A stretch of DNA of 5,259 bases, taken from the NCBI GenBank assembly GCA_028699365.1, contig JAQVUQ010000215.1, forward strand, positions 1 to 5,259, given 5' to 3'. Positions within the stretch are counted from its first letter, which is position 1. Every line of letters begins with the position of its first letter. The position numbers and the translations under genes were made by a program. The notes under the pieces are model-generated. The model did not search any database. It was not told the DNA's origin and worked only from the letters and a program-made list of their open reading frames with translations. This document shows positions 1 to 5,259 of this stretch, in pieces. Source of the stretch: a bacterium. Lineage in GTDB: Bacteria > UBP13 > UBA5359.

Positions 1-16
1 ACGCGGTTGTCGGTTT

Positions 17-877
17 TCAGTCAATCGCAGGCACCGTCACCCAGGTATCCGGCCGGCTCAGGGCCGTGCTGCCTGCCTCGATCAGCGCAGCTATCTCCAG
101 CGTCTGTGCCTGCGGTATGACGGATATTCCGCTGTCGAAAAAGGCCAGCATAGCTTCTACAAAACGGGGAAAGAAATCATCCATGGTATCTACCGACAGC
201 GATTTGTCCTCTCCATACTGGGCGCTGAGCTGGAAGGGATATCCGGGAAGAAGGTTGATGCTCCCTCTGCGCCCGTCTTCGTAATCGATGACCATCAGCG
301 GGGATTTCTCCGGCCCGCATTGCATCACTCTTTTGGCTCCTGTTCCCATTGCCATGACCAGCATCTCGATCTGGTGAATGGCGTATATATGAAATACGCC
401 TCCGCCTCTGACGGAGACATAATTCGCCGTTTCTCCCTTCATGTCTTCGTCCAGAGCTTTCTGCAGGGCTGAGCCAAAGCGCAGGGCTGAAGAGGACATC
501 ATAGGTGTGCCGTATCTTTGTGCTTTGTCGAACAGCCTTGCGGCGGCGGCCAGGGACGGTGCTATGGGCTTGTCGATATAAACGGGCTTGCCGCTTTTAA
601 GGGGCAGATCGGCCAGATCTTCATGGCGCTCGGCGTTATCGGGGGACAGGACTATGATGCAATCGCACTCCGCCACCACCTGCTCTATGCTTGCCGCTTT
701 GCCAACCTGCTGCTCCCGGCACCATTCATCCAGGTTCTTCTTGCCTTCAGGCGTTATCTCTTCCCAGGCCAGGGCTACCTCAAACTTGTCCTTCAGGGAA
801 CTCTCCCGGATCATTTCAGGATAATTATTGGCATGCCATTCGTCGATAAAGTAATCTATAAACCCTATCTTTTTCAT
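17..877 (-). CDS. Divergent Gfo/Idh/MocA-like oxidoreductase
   Basis: A 286-aa protein that resembles the Gfo/Idh/MocA dehydrogenase family, though an exact function is not recognisable. Seen: an N-terminal Rossmann-like half (about residues 1-120) ending in GKPVYIDKP, where Asp-Lys-Pro at 102-104 stands for the usual Glu-Lys-Pro; then a C-terminal half with a His/Glu cluster (H163, H168, E171) where family members carry the catalytic histidine. The usual GxGxxG loop near the N-terminus is absent: the protein begins MKKIGFIDYFIDEWHANNYP, with the glycines replaced by an aromatic and acidic stretch. It is also shorter than typical members (320-400 aa). The ATG overlaps the upstream gene's TAA as TAATG, with GGAGGAG seven bases upstream, which fixes the start; the same frame stays open much further upstream but only inside the neighbouring gene. 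Inference: it works with the upstream oxidoreductase, perhaps in sugar or cyclitol metabolism. Family placement is fairly sure; NAD(P) binding is uncertain. Confidence 0.8.
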   Translation of the reverse strand: MKKIGFIDYFIDEWHANNYPEMIRESSLKDKFEVALAWEEITPEGKKNLDEWCREQQVGKAASIEQVVAECDCIIVLSPDNAERHEDLADLPLKSGKPVYIDKPIAPSLAAAARLFDKAQRYGTPMMSSSALRFGSALQKALDEDMKGETANYVSVRGGGVFHIYAIHQIEMLVMAMGTGAKRVMQCGPEKSPLMVIDYEDGRRGSINLLPGYPFQLSAQYGEDKSLSVDTMDDFFPRFVEAMLAFFDSGISVIPQAQTLEIAALIEAGSTALSRPDTWVTVPAID

Positions 878-1842
878 TATCTTTCTCCTCCATCGTCGTA
901 AACGCTGCAGATCACTTCCATGCACCTGACGCCGTCTTCTATGGTGCAATGGCTCAACGGATGTTCGCCTCTGACGGCGCCCAGAAAATGGGTTATCTCT
1001 TCGCCAAAGCCGCCGCTGGGGGTAACCGGCTCCTCGCTCCAGTCGGTATCCTGTGTCAGGCGCCAGCGCAATCTCTCCGGATCGGTATAATCGTATACGG
1101 CCCTGCCTTTGGTACCTATTATGTCTATAAAAGCCGCACCCGATCCGGCTACAAAGGAGGACTGCATGGTGCCGACGGCACCGTTTTCCGCCTTGACACT
1201 CAGGATACCGGCGTCTTCCACGTCCGTGGTCTTGAAATGCCGGTGCATGACAGCTTTCCGCTCGGCAATCTCGCCCACAATAAAGCGGAAGAGATCGACG
1301 GAGTGGCTGTTGGTATCCAGCAGGCTGCCACCGCCGGCTATCTTCTTTTGGGTGAACCACTTGCCTTCCATCTGAAAGGCGGGCCCGCAGAAGATGTTGT
1401 TGAACAGCACTACATCGCCTATTCTGCCCGAAGCCACCAGTTCCTTAAAAGCGATGGCGGCCGGCAGAAAGCGGTGCCTGAAAGCGGGCATGAACAGGGC
1501 TGACGAGGCTCCGGCCGCTGCCCGTATGCGATGGGCGGAAGGGATATCGTATGCCATGGGCTTCTCGCAGAGCACATGCACGCCATGTTCCAGGGCATAG
1601 ATTGCTGCCGCCTCATGGGCTACCGGCGGAGTGCAGATGCTGACTGCCTGAACTCCAGCCTCATCAATCAATTGACGGTAATCCTCGTATACTCCGGCCT
1701 CGCCTGTCTCCTTTGCCAAACCGGCAGCCGCTTCCGGGCTGTAATCGGTAACGGCCGTTACCACGGCATCGTTGCCGGTATAGCCTATCACATGCTGACG
1801 TGCTATACCTCCACAGCCTATGATCCCTACTTTAATCGACAT
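877..1842 (-). CDS. Gfo/Idh/MocA family NAD(P)-dependent oxidoreductase
   Basis: A 321-aa cytoplasmic dehydrogenase of the Gfo/Idh/MocA family; members usually oxidise or reduce a hydroxyl/keto group on sugars, inositols or related compounds with NAD(P). Seen, counting from the ATG: KVGIIGCGGIARQH gives the dinucleotide-binding loop near residues 5-17; CEKPMAYD carries the Glu-Lys-Pro motif at 93-95; GGGSLLDTNSHSVD at about 170-183 carries the Asp (176) and His (180) typical of the active site. Length is normal for the family. Start choice: the frame can begin with TTG at 1848, but GGAGG at 1849-1853 abuts that TTG with no spacer, whereas the ATG at 1842 sits six bases downstream, so the ATG is preferred. 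Its stop overlaps the next gene's start (TAATG), so the two are probably translationally coupled. It lies after the purE terminator and probably has its own promoter. The substrate is unknown; neither neighbour reveals it. Confidence 0.92.
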   Translation of the reverse strand: MSIKVGIIGCGGIARQHVIGYTGNDAVVTAVTDYSPEAAAGLAKETGEAGVYEDYRQLIDEAGVQAVSICTPPVAHEAAAIYALEHGVHVLCEKPMAYDIPSAHRIRAAAGASSALFMPAFRHRFLPAAIAFKELVASGRIGDVVLFNNIFCGPAFQMEGKWFTQKKIAGGGSLLDTNSHSVDLFRFIVGEIAERKAVMHRHFKTTDVEDAGILSVKAENGAVGTMQSSFVAGSGAAFIDIIGTKGRAVYDYTDPERLRWRLTQDTDWSEEPVTPSGGFGEEITHFLGAVRGEHPLSHCTIEDGVRCMEVICSVYDDGGER

Positions 1843-1931
1843 GATCAACCTCCGTATAACGTAATTAATTTACCCCACCAAGGTTTATTACGTTTATTTA
1901 CTTCTGTTGTTTTATTCGTCGTGAAAATAAG
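1843..1931 (-). other. AT-rich leader upstream of the oxidoreductase pair
   Basis: This noncoding stretch between the terminator and the oxidoreductase start should hold the promoter of that gene pair. It is markedly AT-rich. I could not find a convincing -35/-10 pair: TTGGTG with TATACG 17 bases later exists, but it would put the transcription start past the ribosome binding site. The stretch contains three related AATAAAC-like motifs (plus-strand coordinates 1882-1889, 1891-1898 and 1909-1916), which might be regulator sites. Confidence 0.4.
1849..1853 (-). promoter_or_regulatory. Shine-Dalgarno of the Gfo/Idh/MocA gene, decides start
   Basis: The minus strand reads GGAGG, then TTGATC, then ATG. 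The six-base spacer is ideal for the ATG at 1842 and rules out the in-frame TTG directly against GGAGG. Confidence 0.8.
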
Positions 1932-1957
1932 AAATCCTGCCTTTGAGGGCAGGATTT
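1932..1957 (-). terminator. Rho-independent terminator of purD-purE
   Basis: A perfect 10-bp inverted repeat (AAATCCTGCC at 1932-1941 with GGCAGGATTT at 1948-1957) closes a 6-base loop. On the minus strand the hairpin is followed by CTTATTTTC, a U-rich tail in the RNA. It lies about 30 bases after the purE stop, where an operon terminator is expected. The plus strand also has T-rich sequence after the stem, but no plus-strand gene approaches it. It separates the purine genes from the oxidoreductase pair. Confidence 0.88.
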
Positions 1958-1989
1958 TGAAAATGATTTTTGATTATAAAACCGGCTGT

Positions 1990-2490
1990 CTACTCCCGCC
2001 AGCCCTTCTCTTTCAAGGCCGCGTTCTTCTCCAGCACTTTGGCGGACATGCGCCGGCGGAATTCAGTAAAGCGTGCTTTCAATTCCGCATCGGAGAGCGC
2101 CAGAATTTGAGCGGCGTAGATGCCGGCGTTGCGGGCGCCGTTGATGGCCATGGTGCCTACCGGTATCCCGGCGGGCATCTGGACGATGGAGTAGAGTGAA
2201 TCCACTCCACCCAGGGCAGCGGTCTTTATGGGCACGCCGATGACCGGCAACTCGGTGAAGGCGGCCAAAACTCCAGCCAGATGAGCGGCTCCGCCGGCTC
2301 CGGCGATGATGGCAGCCAGACCGCGCCCGGCGGCGCTTTTGGCATAATCGGCCGCTTCCTCGGGAGTACGGTGAGCAGAGAGGATGGCCACTTCACATTC
2401 CACGCCCAGTTCTTCCAGGACCAGCGCCGCTTCCCGCATCACCGGAAGATCGGAATCGCTGCCCATAAGTATGCCTACTTTAACGCTCAT
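1990..2490 (-). CDS. purE: N5-carboxyaminoimidazole ribonucleotide mutase (class I PurE)
   Basis: PurE of 166 aa, the usual bacterial length. Class I PurE interconverts N5-CAIR and CAIR in purine synthesis, after the ATP-dependent carboxylation of AIR by PurK, which is not in this window. Seen: GSDSDLPVM at residues 10-18 (phosphate and nucleotide binding loop), SAHRTP at 38-43 with His40 matching the catalytic histidine of E. coli PurE (His45), GAGGAAHL at 64-71, and [20 protein letters not shown] near 94-113. These match class I enzymes. The ATG lies within the end of purD (11-base overlap) with GGGAGG at 2497-2502, six bases upstream, so it is translated from the same message as purD. A strong terminator follows, making it the last gene of its operon. 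All key motifs are intact. Confidence 0.97.
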   Translation of the reverse strand: MSVKVGILMGSDSDLPVMREAALVLEELGVECEVAILSAHRTPEEAADYAKSAAGRGLAAIIAGAGGAAHLAGVLAAFTELPVIGVPIKTAALGGVDSLYSIVQMPAGIPVGTMAINGARNAGIYAAQILALSDAELKARFTEFRRRMSAKVLEKNAALKEKGWRE

Positions 2491-3769
2491 CGGTAACCTC
2501 CCTGTCTATGGCCCGCTTGGCGATATCGGACCGCCAGTGCGCATCCTTGAAGGATATGGCATTGACGGCCTCATAAGCCCGGGCTGTTGCTCCACAGAAA
2601 CTATCCCCAAGAGCGGTGACGTTGAGAACCCGTCCCCCGGCGGTAACGATGCTTCCGTCGGCCATGGCGGTTCCGGCATGGAAGACTACTACATCATCGA
2701 GCTTGGCGGCATCCTCCAGACCCGTTATGGGATAGCCGGTGCTGTAGGCGGCCGGATAGCCGCCTGAGGCCATGACCACGCTGACCGCTTTGCGCTCGCT
2801 CCATTTCAGCTCTACCTGATCCAGCCTGCCGTCCACACACGCTTCCATGACATCCACCAGATCGCCTTCCATTCGCGGCAGGATGACCTGGGTCTCGGGA
2901 TCTCCAAAGCGCACGTTGAATTCCAGCACCATGGGCCCATCGGCAGTCAGCATCAGCCCGGCATAGAGCACACCCTTGAAAGGTACGCCCATGGAGGCCA
3001 TCTCGGCGATCACCGGGCGGAAGACATTCTCCAGAGCCATTTCCCTGATCAGGGGGGTCACAGGAGCCACCGGAGAGTAGCACCCCATGCCGCCGGTATT
3101 GGGGCCGGCATCGCCATCGGAAACACGCTTATAGTCCTGGGCGGCGTCCATAAGGACAACGTTCTCGCCGTCGCAGAAGGCCATCAGAGAGGCTTCCTCG
3201 CCGTCCAGCATCTCCTCTACCAGCAGGCGCCGTCCGGCGGAGCCGAAAACGCTCTTTATCAATATATCGTCGATGGCCCGATGGGCATCAGCGGAGGTCC
3301 TGGCGATTATCACGCCTTTGCCGGCAGCCAGGCCGTCGGCTTTGATAACCAGCGGGGCGCCGACTAATTCCACCCATGCGGCCGCCTCTTCCGGCTGATC
3401 GAAGCTGCGATAAGCCGCCGTGGGCACGCCGCATTTCGTCATGATCTCCTTGGCGAATATCTTGCTGCCTTCAAGGACGGCGGCTTTGGCCGTCGGGCCG
3501 AATGCCTTGATGCCTGCCAAACTGAGCGCGTCTACCATACCGCCCACCAGAGGAACTTCGGGGCCAACCACCACCAGGCCTATCCCGTTGTCGACGGCAA
3601 ACTTTACCACGGCATCGATATCATCGGATCTTATCGGCAGGCACTCCGCCACCGAGCACATACCGGCGTTACCGGGGGCGGCATAGACCTTCTCCACTCT
3701 GGGGCTGGCTGCTATCTTCCAGGCAAGAGCATGCTCTCTGCCGCCGGAACCTACGACCAGTATTTTCAT
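2480..3769 (-). CDS. purD: Phosphoribosylamine-glycine ligase (GAR synthetase)
   Basis: PurD of 429 aa, full length for the family. It joins glycine to 5-phosphoribosylamine using ATP, the second step of de novo purine synthesis. Seen: N-terminal GSGGREHAL at residues 7-15 and APGNAG at 31-36; VGPEVPLV near 68-75; [14 protein letters not shown] near 90-103; then the ATP-grasp domain with [12 protein letters not shown] near 142-153, [10 protein letters not shown] near 224-233 and the metal/ATP-binding [13 protein letters not shown] near 287-299; and a C-terminal domain with [11 protein letters not shown]. No motif is missing. The ATG lies 6 bases after the toxin gene's stop, and its Shine-Dalgarno GGAGG (3780-3784, ten bases upstream) is made by the last codons of that toxin gene. 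No separate promoter is evident, so expression probably comes from the toxin-antitoxin promoter or from further upstream. The gene overlaps purE by 11 bases. Confidence 0.97.
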   Translation of the reverse strand: MKILVVGSGGREHALAWKIAASPRVEKVYAAPGNAGMCSVAECLPIRSDDIDAVVKFAVDNGIGLVVVGPEVPLVGGMVDALSLAGIKAFGPTAKAAVLEGSKIFAKEIMTKCGVPTAAYRSFDQPEEAAAWVELVGAPLVIKADGLAAGKGVIIARTSADAHRAIDDILIKSVFGSAGRRLLVEEMLDGEEASLMAFCDGENVVLMDAAQDYKRVSDGDAGPNTGGMGCYSPVAPVTPLIREMALENVFRPVIAEMASMGVPFKGVLYAGLMLTADGPMVLEFNVRFGDPETQVILPRMEGDLVDVMEACVDGRLDQVELKWSERKAVSVVMASGGYPAAYSTGYPITGLEDAAKLDDVVVFHAGTAMADGSIVTAGGRVLNVTALGDSFCGATARAYEAVNAISFKDAHWRSDIAKRAIDREVTDER

Positions 3770-3775
3770 AGAAAA

Positions 3776-4042
3776 TCAACCTCCATAATGCGTCCACATG
3801 CGAATAATTTTTACTGTTTTGGTATCGTCCAGAACTTGATAGACCAATCGGTGTTGGATGTTTATTCTTCGTGAACATGCACCTGAGAGATCACCAAGCA
3901 ACTTCTCGTAAGGCGGGGGATTCCGGTAAGGGTTTTCCTTGAGGACTTCCAACAGGCGATTTACTTGAGGCTTGAGACCGGATTGAGCAATTCTCCTGGC
4001 ATCTTTTACGGCCTGTTTTGTAAATACCAGACGCCAGCTCAC
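3776..4042 (-). CDS. yoeB: YoeB/Txe-family mRNA interferase toxin
   Basis: An 88-aa toxin of the RelE superfamily, YoeB/Txe branch, whose members cut mRNA at the ribosome when freed from their antitoxin. Seen, numbered from the GTG start: a basic helix-rich N-terminal half; PPPYEKLLGDLSG at 42-54; SRRINIQHRLVY at 57-68; WTHY at 83-86. E46 and R65 fall at the same numbers as the catalytic E46 and R65 of E. coli YoeB, and H85-Y86 match its terminal H83-Y84, so the toxin looks active. Start choice: an in-frame ATG at 4063 has almost no spacer from its nearest purine-rich stretch, while the GTG at 4042 overlaps the antitoxin stop as GTGA and has GAGGAG eight bases upstream; it also gives the usual family length and MSWRLVFTKQ beginning. 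It sits between its antitoxin and purD. The gene is AT-richer than purD, suggesting acquisition. Confidence 0.92.
   Translation of the reverse strand: MSWRLVFTKQAVKDARRIAQSGLKPQVNRLLEVLKENPYRNPPPYEKLLGDLSGACSRRINIQHRLVYQVLDDTKTVKIIRMWTHYGG
3780..3784 (-). promoter_or_regulatory. purD Shine-Dalgarno embedded in the toxin gene
   Basis: The minus strand reads CAT TAT GGA GGT TGA at the toxin's end: the catalytic His-Tyr codons, two glycine codons, then stop. The two glycine codons spell GGAGG, the only good ribosome binding site for purD, with a somewhat long 10-base spacer. Ribosomes finishing yoeB would therefore cover the purD initiation region, which suggests coupling. Confidence 0.75.
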
Positions 4043-4281
4043 CAGCCAAGCTCCTCGTCGCATTCCTCTACAGGAGTGTTCAGGCCCTCTTTGATAGACT
4101 CCCTCATACCTGGTATAGACGTCAGATAGAGAGTCTCCTGGATTGCCTGCCAGTCTTCTTCCGCAACAAGCACGGCAGAATTTCTCCTGCCCACGATCTG
4201 AACAGGTTCGTGTGTTTCCTTCACATCATCAACCAAATTGTATAGTCTCTTTCTTGCTTCCGATGCCGATAATGTCGTCAT
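4039..4281 (-). CDS. yefM: YefM/Phd-family antitoxin
   Basis: An 80-aa antitoxin of the Phd/YefM type. Such proteins bind DNA with a structured N-terminal domain and wrap their flexible acidic C-terminus around the toxin; they also repress their own operon. Seen: MTTLSASEARKRLYNLVDDV at 1-20 matches the N-terminal SEAR motif of the family; HEPVQIVGRRNSAVLV at 24-39 is the core strand region with the usual pattern of a restraint on codeword -RxN-AVL; EETLYL-like QETLYL at 48-53 begins the toxin-binding segment; the tail (65-80) is acidic. The frame extends 29 codons further upstream, but that part covers the promoter and operator and would lack a ribosome site; the ATG at 4281 has GGGGGG at 4290-4295, eight bases upstream. 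Its TGA overlaps the toxin's GTG by four bases, as is common for these pairs. Confidence 0.92.
   Translation of the reverse strand: MTTLSASEARKRLYNLVDDVKETHEPVQIVGRRNSAVLVAEEDWQAIQETLYLTSIPGMRESIKEGLNTPVEECDEELGW
4051..4056 (-). promoter_or_regulatory. yoeB Shine-Dalgarno, supports GTG start
   Basis: GAGGAG lies inside the last codons of the antitoxin gene, eight bases before the GTG at 4042. It is downstream of the alternative ATG at 4063 and therefore can only serve the GTG. It is the main reason for the shorter toxin model. Confidence 0.75.
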
Positions 4282-4298
4282 TCCAAACACCCCCCTTG

Positions 4299-4320
4299 TC
4301 GTACCAAGTATCGTACGATA
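4299..4320. promoter_or_regulatory. Putative YefM-YoeB operator, two GTAC cores
   Basis: A perfect 12-bp palindrome, TATCGTACGATA (4309-4320), overlaps the -10 box. A second, weaker site with the same GTAC core (4301-4304) lies with its centre exactly 12 bases from the first. The E. coli yefM operator, as I recall it, likewise has a strong and a weak palindrome with TGTACA cores about 12 bp apart, so this looks like the autoregulatory operator. Function is inferred from position and geometry. Confidence 0.65.
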
Positions 4321-4338
4321 TATGAGGATTAATGTCAA
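4310..4338 (-). promoter_or_regulatory. Sigma-70-type promoter of the toxin-antitoxin operon
   Basis: On the minus strand a perfect TTGACA -35 (4333-4338) is followed by a 17-base spacer and TACGAT (4310-4315, four of six consensus bases) as the -10. A start near 4303 would give a leader of about 20 bases with the antitoxin's G-rich ribosome site inside it. The -10 lies within the palindromic operator, so repressor binding would block polymerase directly. This is the only convincing promoter seen between murB and purE. Confidence 0.75.
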
Positions 4339-4397
4339 GTCATTAACGATCAATTCCCCTGGATTCAAAGAAACTAAACAGGGAAACAGGTCAGTAC

Positions 4398-5259
4398 CTA
4401 TTTTATAAATTTTATCTCAGGCTCCAGGATAATGTCAAAGCGCTCGCTGACGCGGCGGGACATCTCCTGCATCAGGGCAATGACATCGGAAGCGGTGGCA
4501 CCGCCCGTATTAACGATGAAATTGGCATGCACTTCAGAAACCGCGGCGCCTCCTATGCTCAAGCCCTTGAGTCCGGCCAGCTCCAGCAGGCGACCGGCAT
4601 AATCGCCGGGAGGATTCTTGAAAACGCTGCCGGCACAGGGATATCCCAGCGGTTGCGTCGCTTTCCGCGCCGCTCTGAGACGCGCGGTGGCTTCTATGAT
4701 TCCGGCACTGTGGCCCTCTGTCAATTCAAGTTCCACACCGGTAACAATCAAATCAGTATCCTGAAAGCCGCTGTAGCGATAATCAAAGATCAGATCGTCA
4801 CACTCCCAGATGCGCCGGCTGCCATCAACACTGACGGTCCTGACTCTGCATATAAGAGAACCGATATCTCCCTGAGGAGTACCGGCGTTCATGACCACGG
4901 CTCCTCCCAGGCTGCCGCAGATGCCGACGGCGAATTCCAGGCCGGACAGGCCGTGTTGCGCTGCGGCGGAAACCAGGCGGGCCAGCGGAATCCCGGCTCC
5001 GGCATCGATATCAGATCCTTTTATGACGAGCGTCGACAAGCCGCGTCCTATATGAATTACGCAACCGTCGTAGCCTTCATCGGGTGCCAGAAGATTGGAT
5101 CCCCCTCCGATAACGGCCACAGCTATGCCTTCGTTACTCAGAAGACGGAGCAGCAGAGCCAGATCGTCTTCATCATGGGGTTCGCAAAAGAGCGCCGCCG
5201 GTCCGCCCACACGCATAGTCAGATAAGCAGACAGGGGCTCTCCATATAATATATCGCCT
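4398..5259 (-). CDS. murB: UDP-N-acetylenolpyruvoylglucosamine reductase, 5' partial
   Basis: MurB, an FAD- and NADPH-dependent cytoplasmic enzyme that reduces UDP-GlcNAc-enolpyruvate to UDP-MurNAc for peptidoglycan. The frame is open to the window edge: upstream of the internal ATG at 5216 it reads GDILYGEPLSAYLT, the usual lead into the FAD-binding RVGGPA motif, so that Met is internal and the start lies outside. 286 residues are visible; about 10-20 are missing. Seen, by visible residue: VIGGGSNLL at 49-57 (FAD binding), GLEFAVGICGSLGGAVVMNAG at 106-126 region, YRYS at 160-163, GSVFKNP with Ser211 as the expected proton donor, HANFIVN, and LEPEIKFI near the end with the conserved glutamate (about 281). 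The short form lacking a large insertion after YRYS suggests a type II MurB. Two positions usually Pro and Ser are Cys (ICGS, PCAG). Nothing clear terminates transcription before the toxin-antitoxin promoter. Confidence 0.95.
   Translation of the reverse strand, partial: GDILYGEPLSAYLTMRVGGPAALFCEPHDEDDLALLLRLLSNEGIAVAVIGGGSNLLAPDEGYDGCVIHIGRGLSTLVIKGSDIDAGAGIPLARLVSAAAQHGLSGLEFAVGICGSLGGAVVMNAGTPQGDIGSLICRVRTVSVDGSRRIWECDDLIFDYRYSGFQDTDLIVTGVELELTEGHSAGIIEATARLRAARKATQPLGYPCAGSVFKNPPGDYAGRLLELAGLKGLSIGGAAVSEVHANFIVNTGGATASDVIALMQEMSRRVSERFDIILEPEIKFIK

Noticed and set aside
878-1360. Upstream in-frame extension of the divergent oxidoreductase to 447 aa
   Set aside because: The extension lies wholly inside the upstream gene in another frame, has arginine-rich low-complexity sequence with no family likeness, and the TAATG start with GGAGGAG explains the real protein.
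949-1503. Plus-strand open frame of 184 codons
   Set aside because: It is antisense to the classical Gfo/Idh/MocA gene and shows no domain of its own.
1846-1848. TTG at 1848 as start of the classical oxidoreductase
   Set aside because: GGAGG touches it directly; the ATG at 1842 has a proper six-base spacer.
1854-1882. TTGGTG/TATACG promoter before the oxidoreductase pair
   Set aside because: The implied transcript would start after the ribosome binding site, leaving none in the message, and both boxes are weak.
1531-2199. Plus-strand open frame of 222 codons
   Set aside because: It runs antisense across an oxidoreductase gene, the terminator and purE, has no recognisable motif, and is explained by GC-rich codon shadowing.
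4282-4368. 29-codon N-terminal extension of the antitoxin
   Set aside because: It covers the TTGACA/TACGAT promoter and the operator palindrome, and the 80-aa form fits the family and has its own ribosome site.
4339-4397. Terminator between murB and the toxin-antitoxin promoter
   Set aside because: Only a short direct repeat (CCTGTTT twice) and imperfect AATCC/GGAATT pairing are present; no stable stem followed by a T-run was found.
5214-5216. ATG at 5216 as the murB start
   Set aside because: The frame continues to the window edge with conserved MurB sequence (EPLSAYLT before RVGGPA), so this Met is internal and the gene is cut by the window.
4527-5249. Plus-strand open frame of 240 codons
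   Set aside because: It is antisense to murB, whose motifs are clear; no ribosome site or family similarity was seen.

Overview
The window holds six complete protein-coding genes and one partial gene, all on the minus strand, so transcription runs from high to low coordinates. In that order they are: murB (5' end cut by the window edge), a yefM-yoeB type toxin-antitoxin pair, purD, purE, a strong intrinsic terminator, and two overlapping Gfo/Idh/MocA-family oxidoreductase genes. No RNA gene, insertion sequence, CRISPR array or phage gene was seen.

Organism: MurB shows a peptidoglycan-making bacterium. Coding DNA is moderately GC-rich. Nearly every gene has a strong Shine-Dalgarno sequence (GGAGG or GAGGAG), and genes are packed with 1 to 11 base overlaps. 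This is compatible with an anaerobic Gram-positive (Clostridia-like) lineage, but that placement is weak inference and not a taxonomic call.

Region 4398-5259 is murB, for the second committed step of peptidoglycan precursor synthesis. Region 3776-4338 is a compact addiction module with a recognisable promoter (TTGACA, 17 bases, TACGAT), a palindromic operator over its -10 box, an 80-aa YefM/Phd-like antitoxin, and an 88-aa YoeB-like mRNA interferase that starts at a GTG overlapping the antitoxin stop. The module is more AT-rich than its neighbours and looks inserted. Its last codons provide the ribosome binding site of purD.

Region 1990-3769 holds purD (GAR synthetase, step 2 of purine synthesis) and purE (N5-CAIR mutase), overlapping by 11 bases and ended by a 10-bp hairpin at 1932-1957. 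I see no separate promoter between yoeB and purD, so the purine genes may depend on the toxin-antitoxin promoter or on read-through from murB.

Region 17-1842 holds a pair of dehydrogenase-like genes joined by a TAATG overlap. The first is a textbook Gfo/Idh/MocA protein. The second keeps the family's lysine-proline motif and a histidine cluster but lacks the glycine-rich dinucleotide loop. Their substrate cannot be named from the sequence.

The most noteworthy features are the coupling of a toxin-antitoxin module to purine synthesis and the mismatched oxidoreductase pair. I found no clearly unprecedented multi-gene system.
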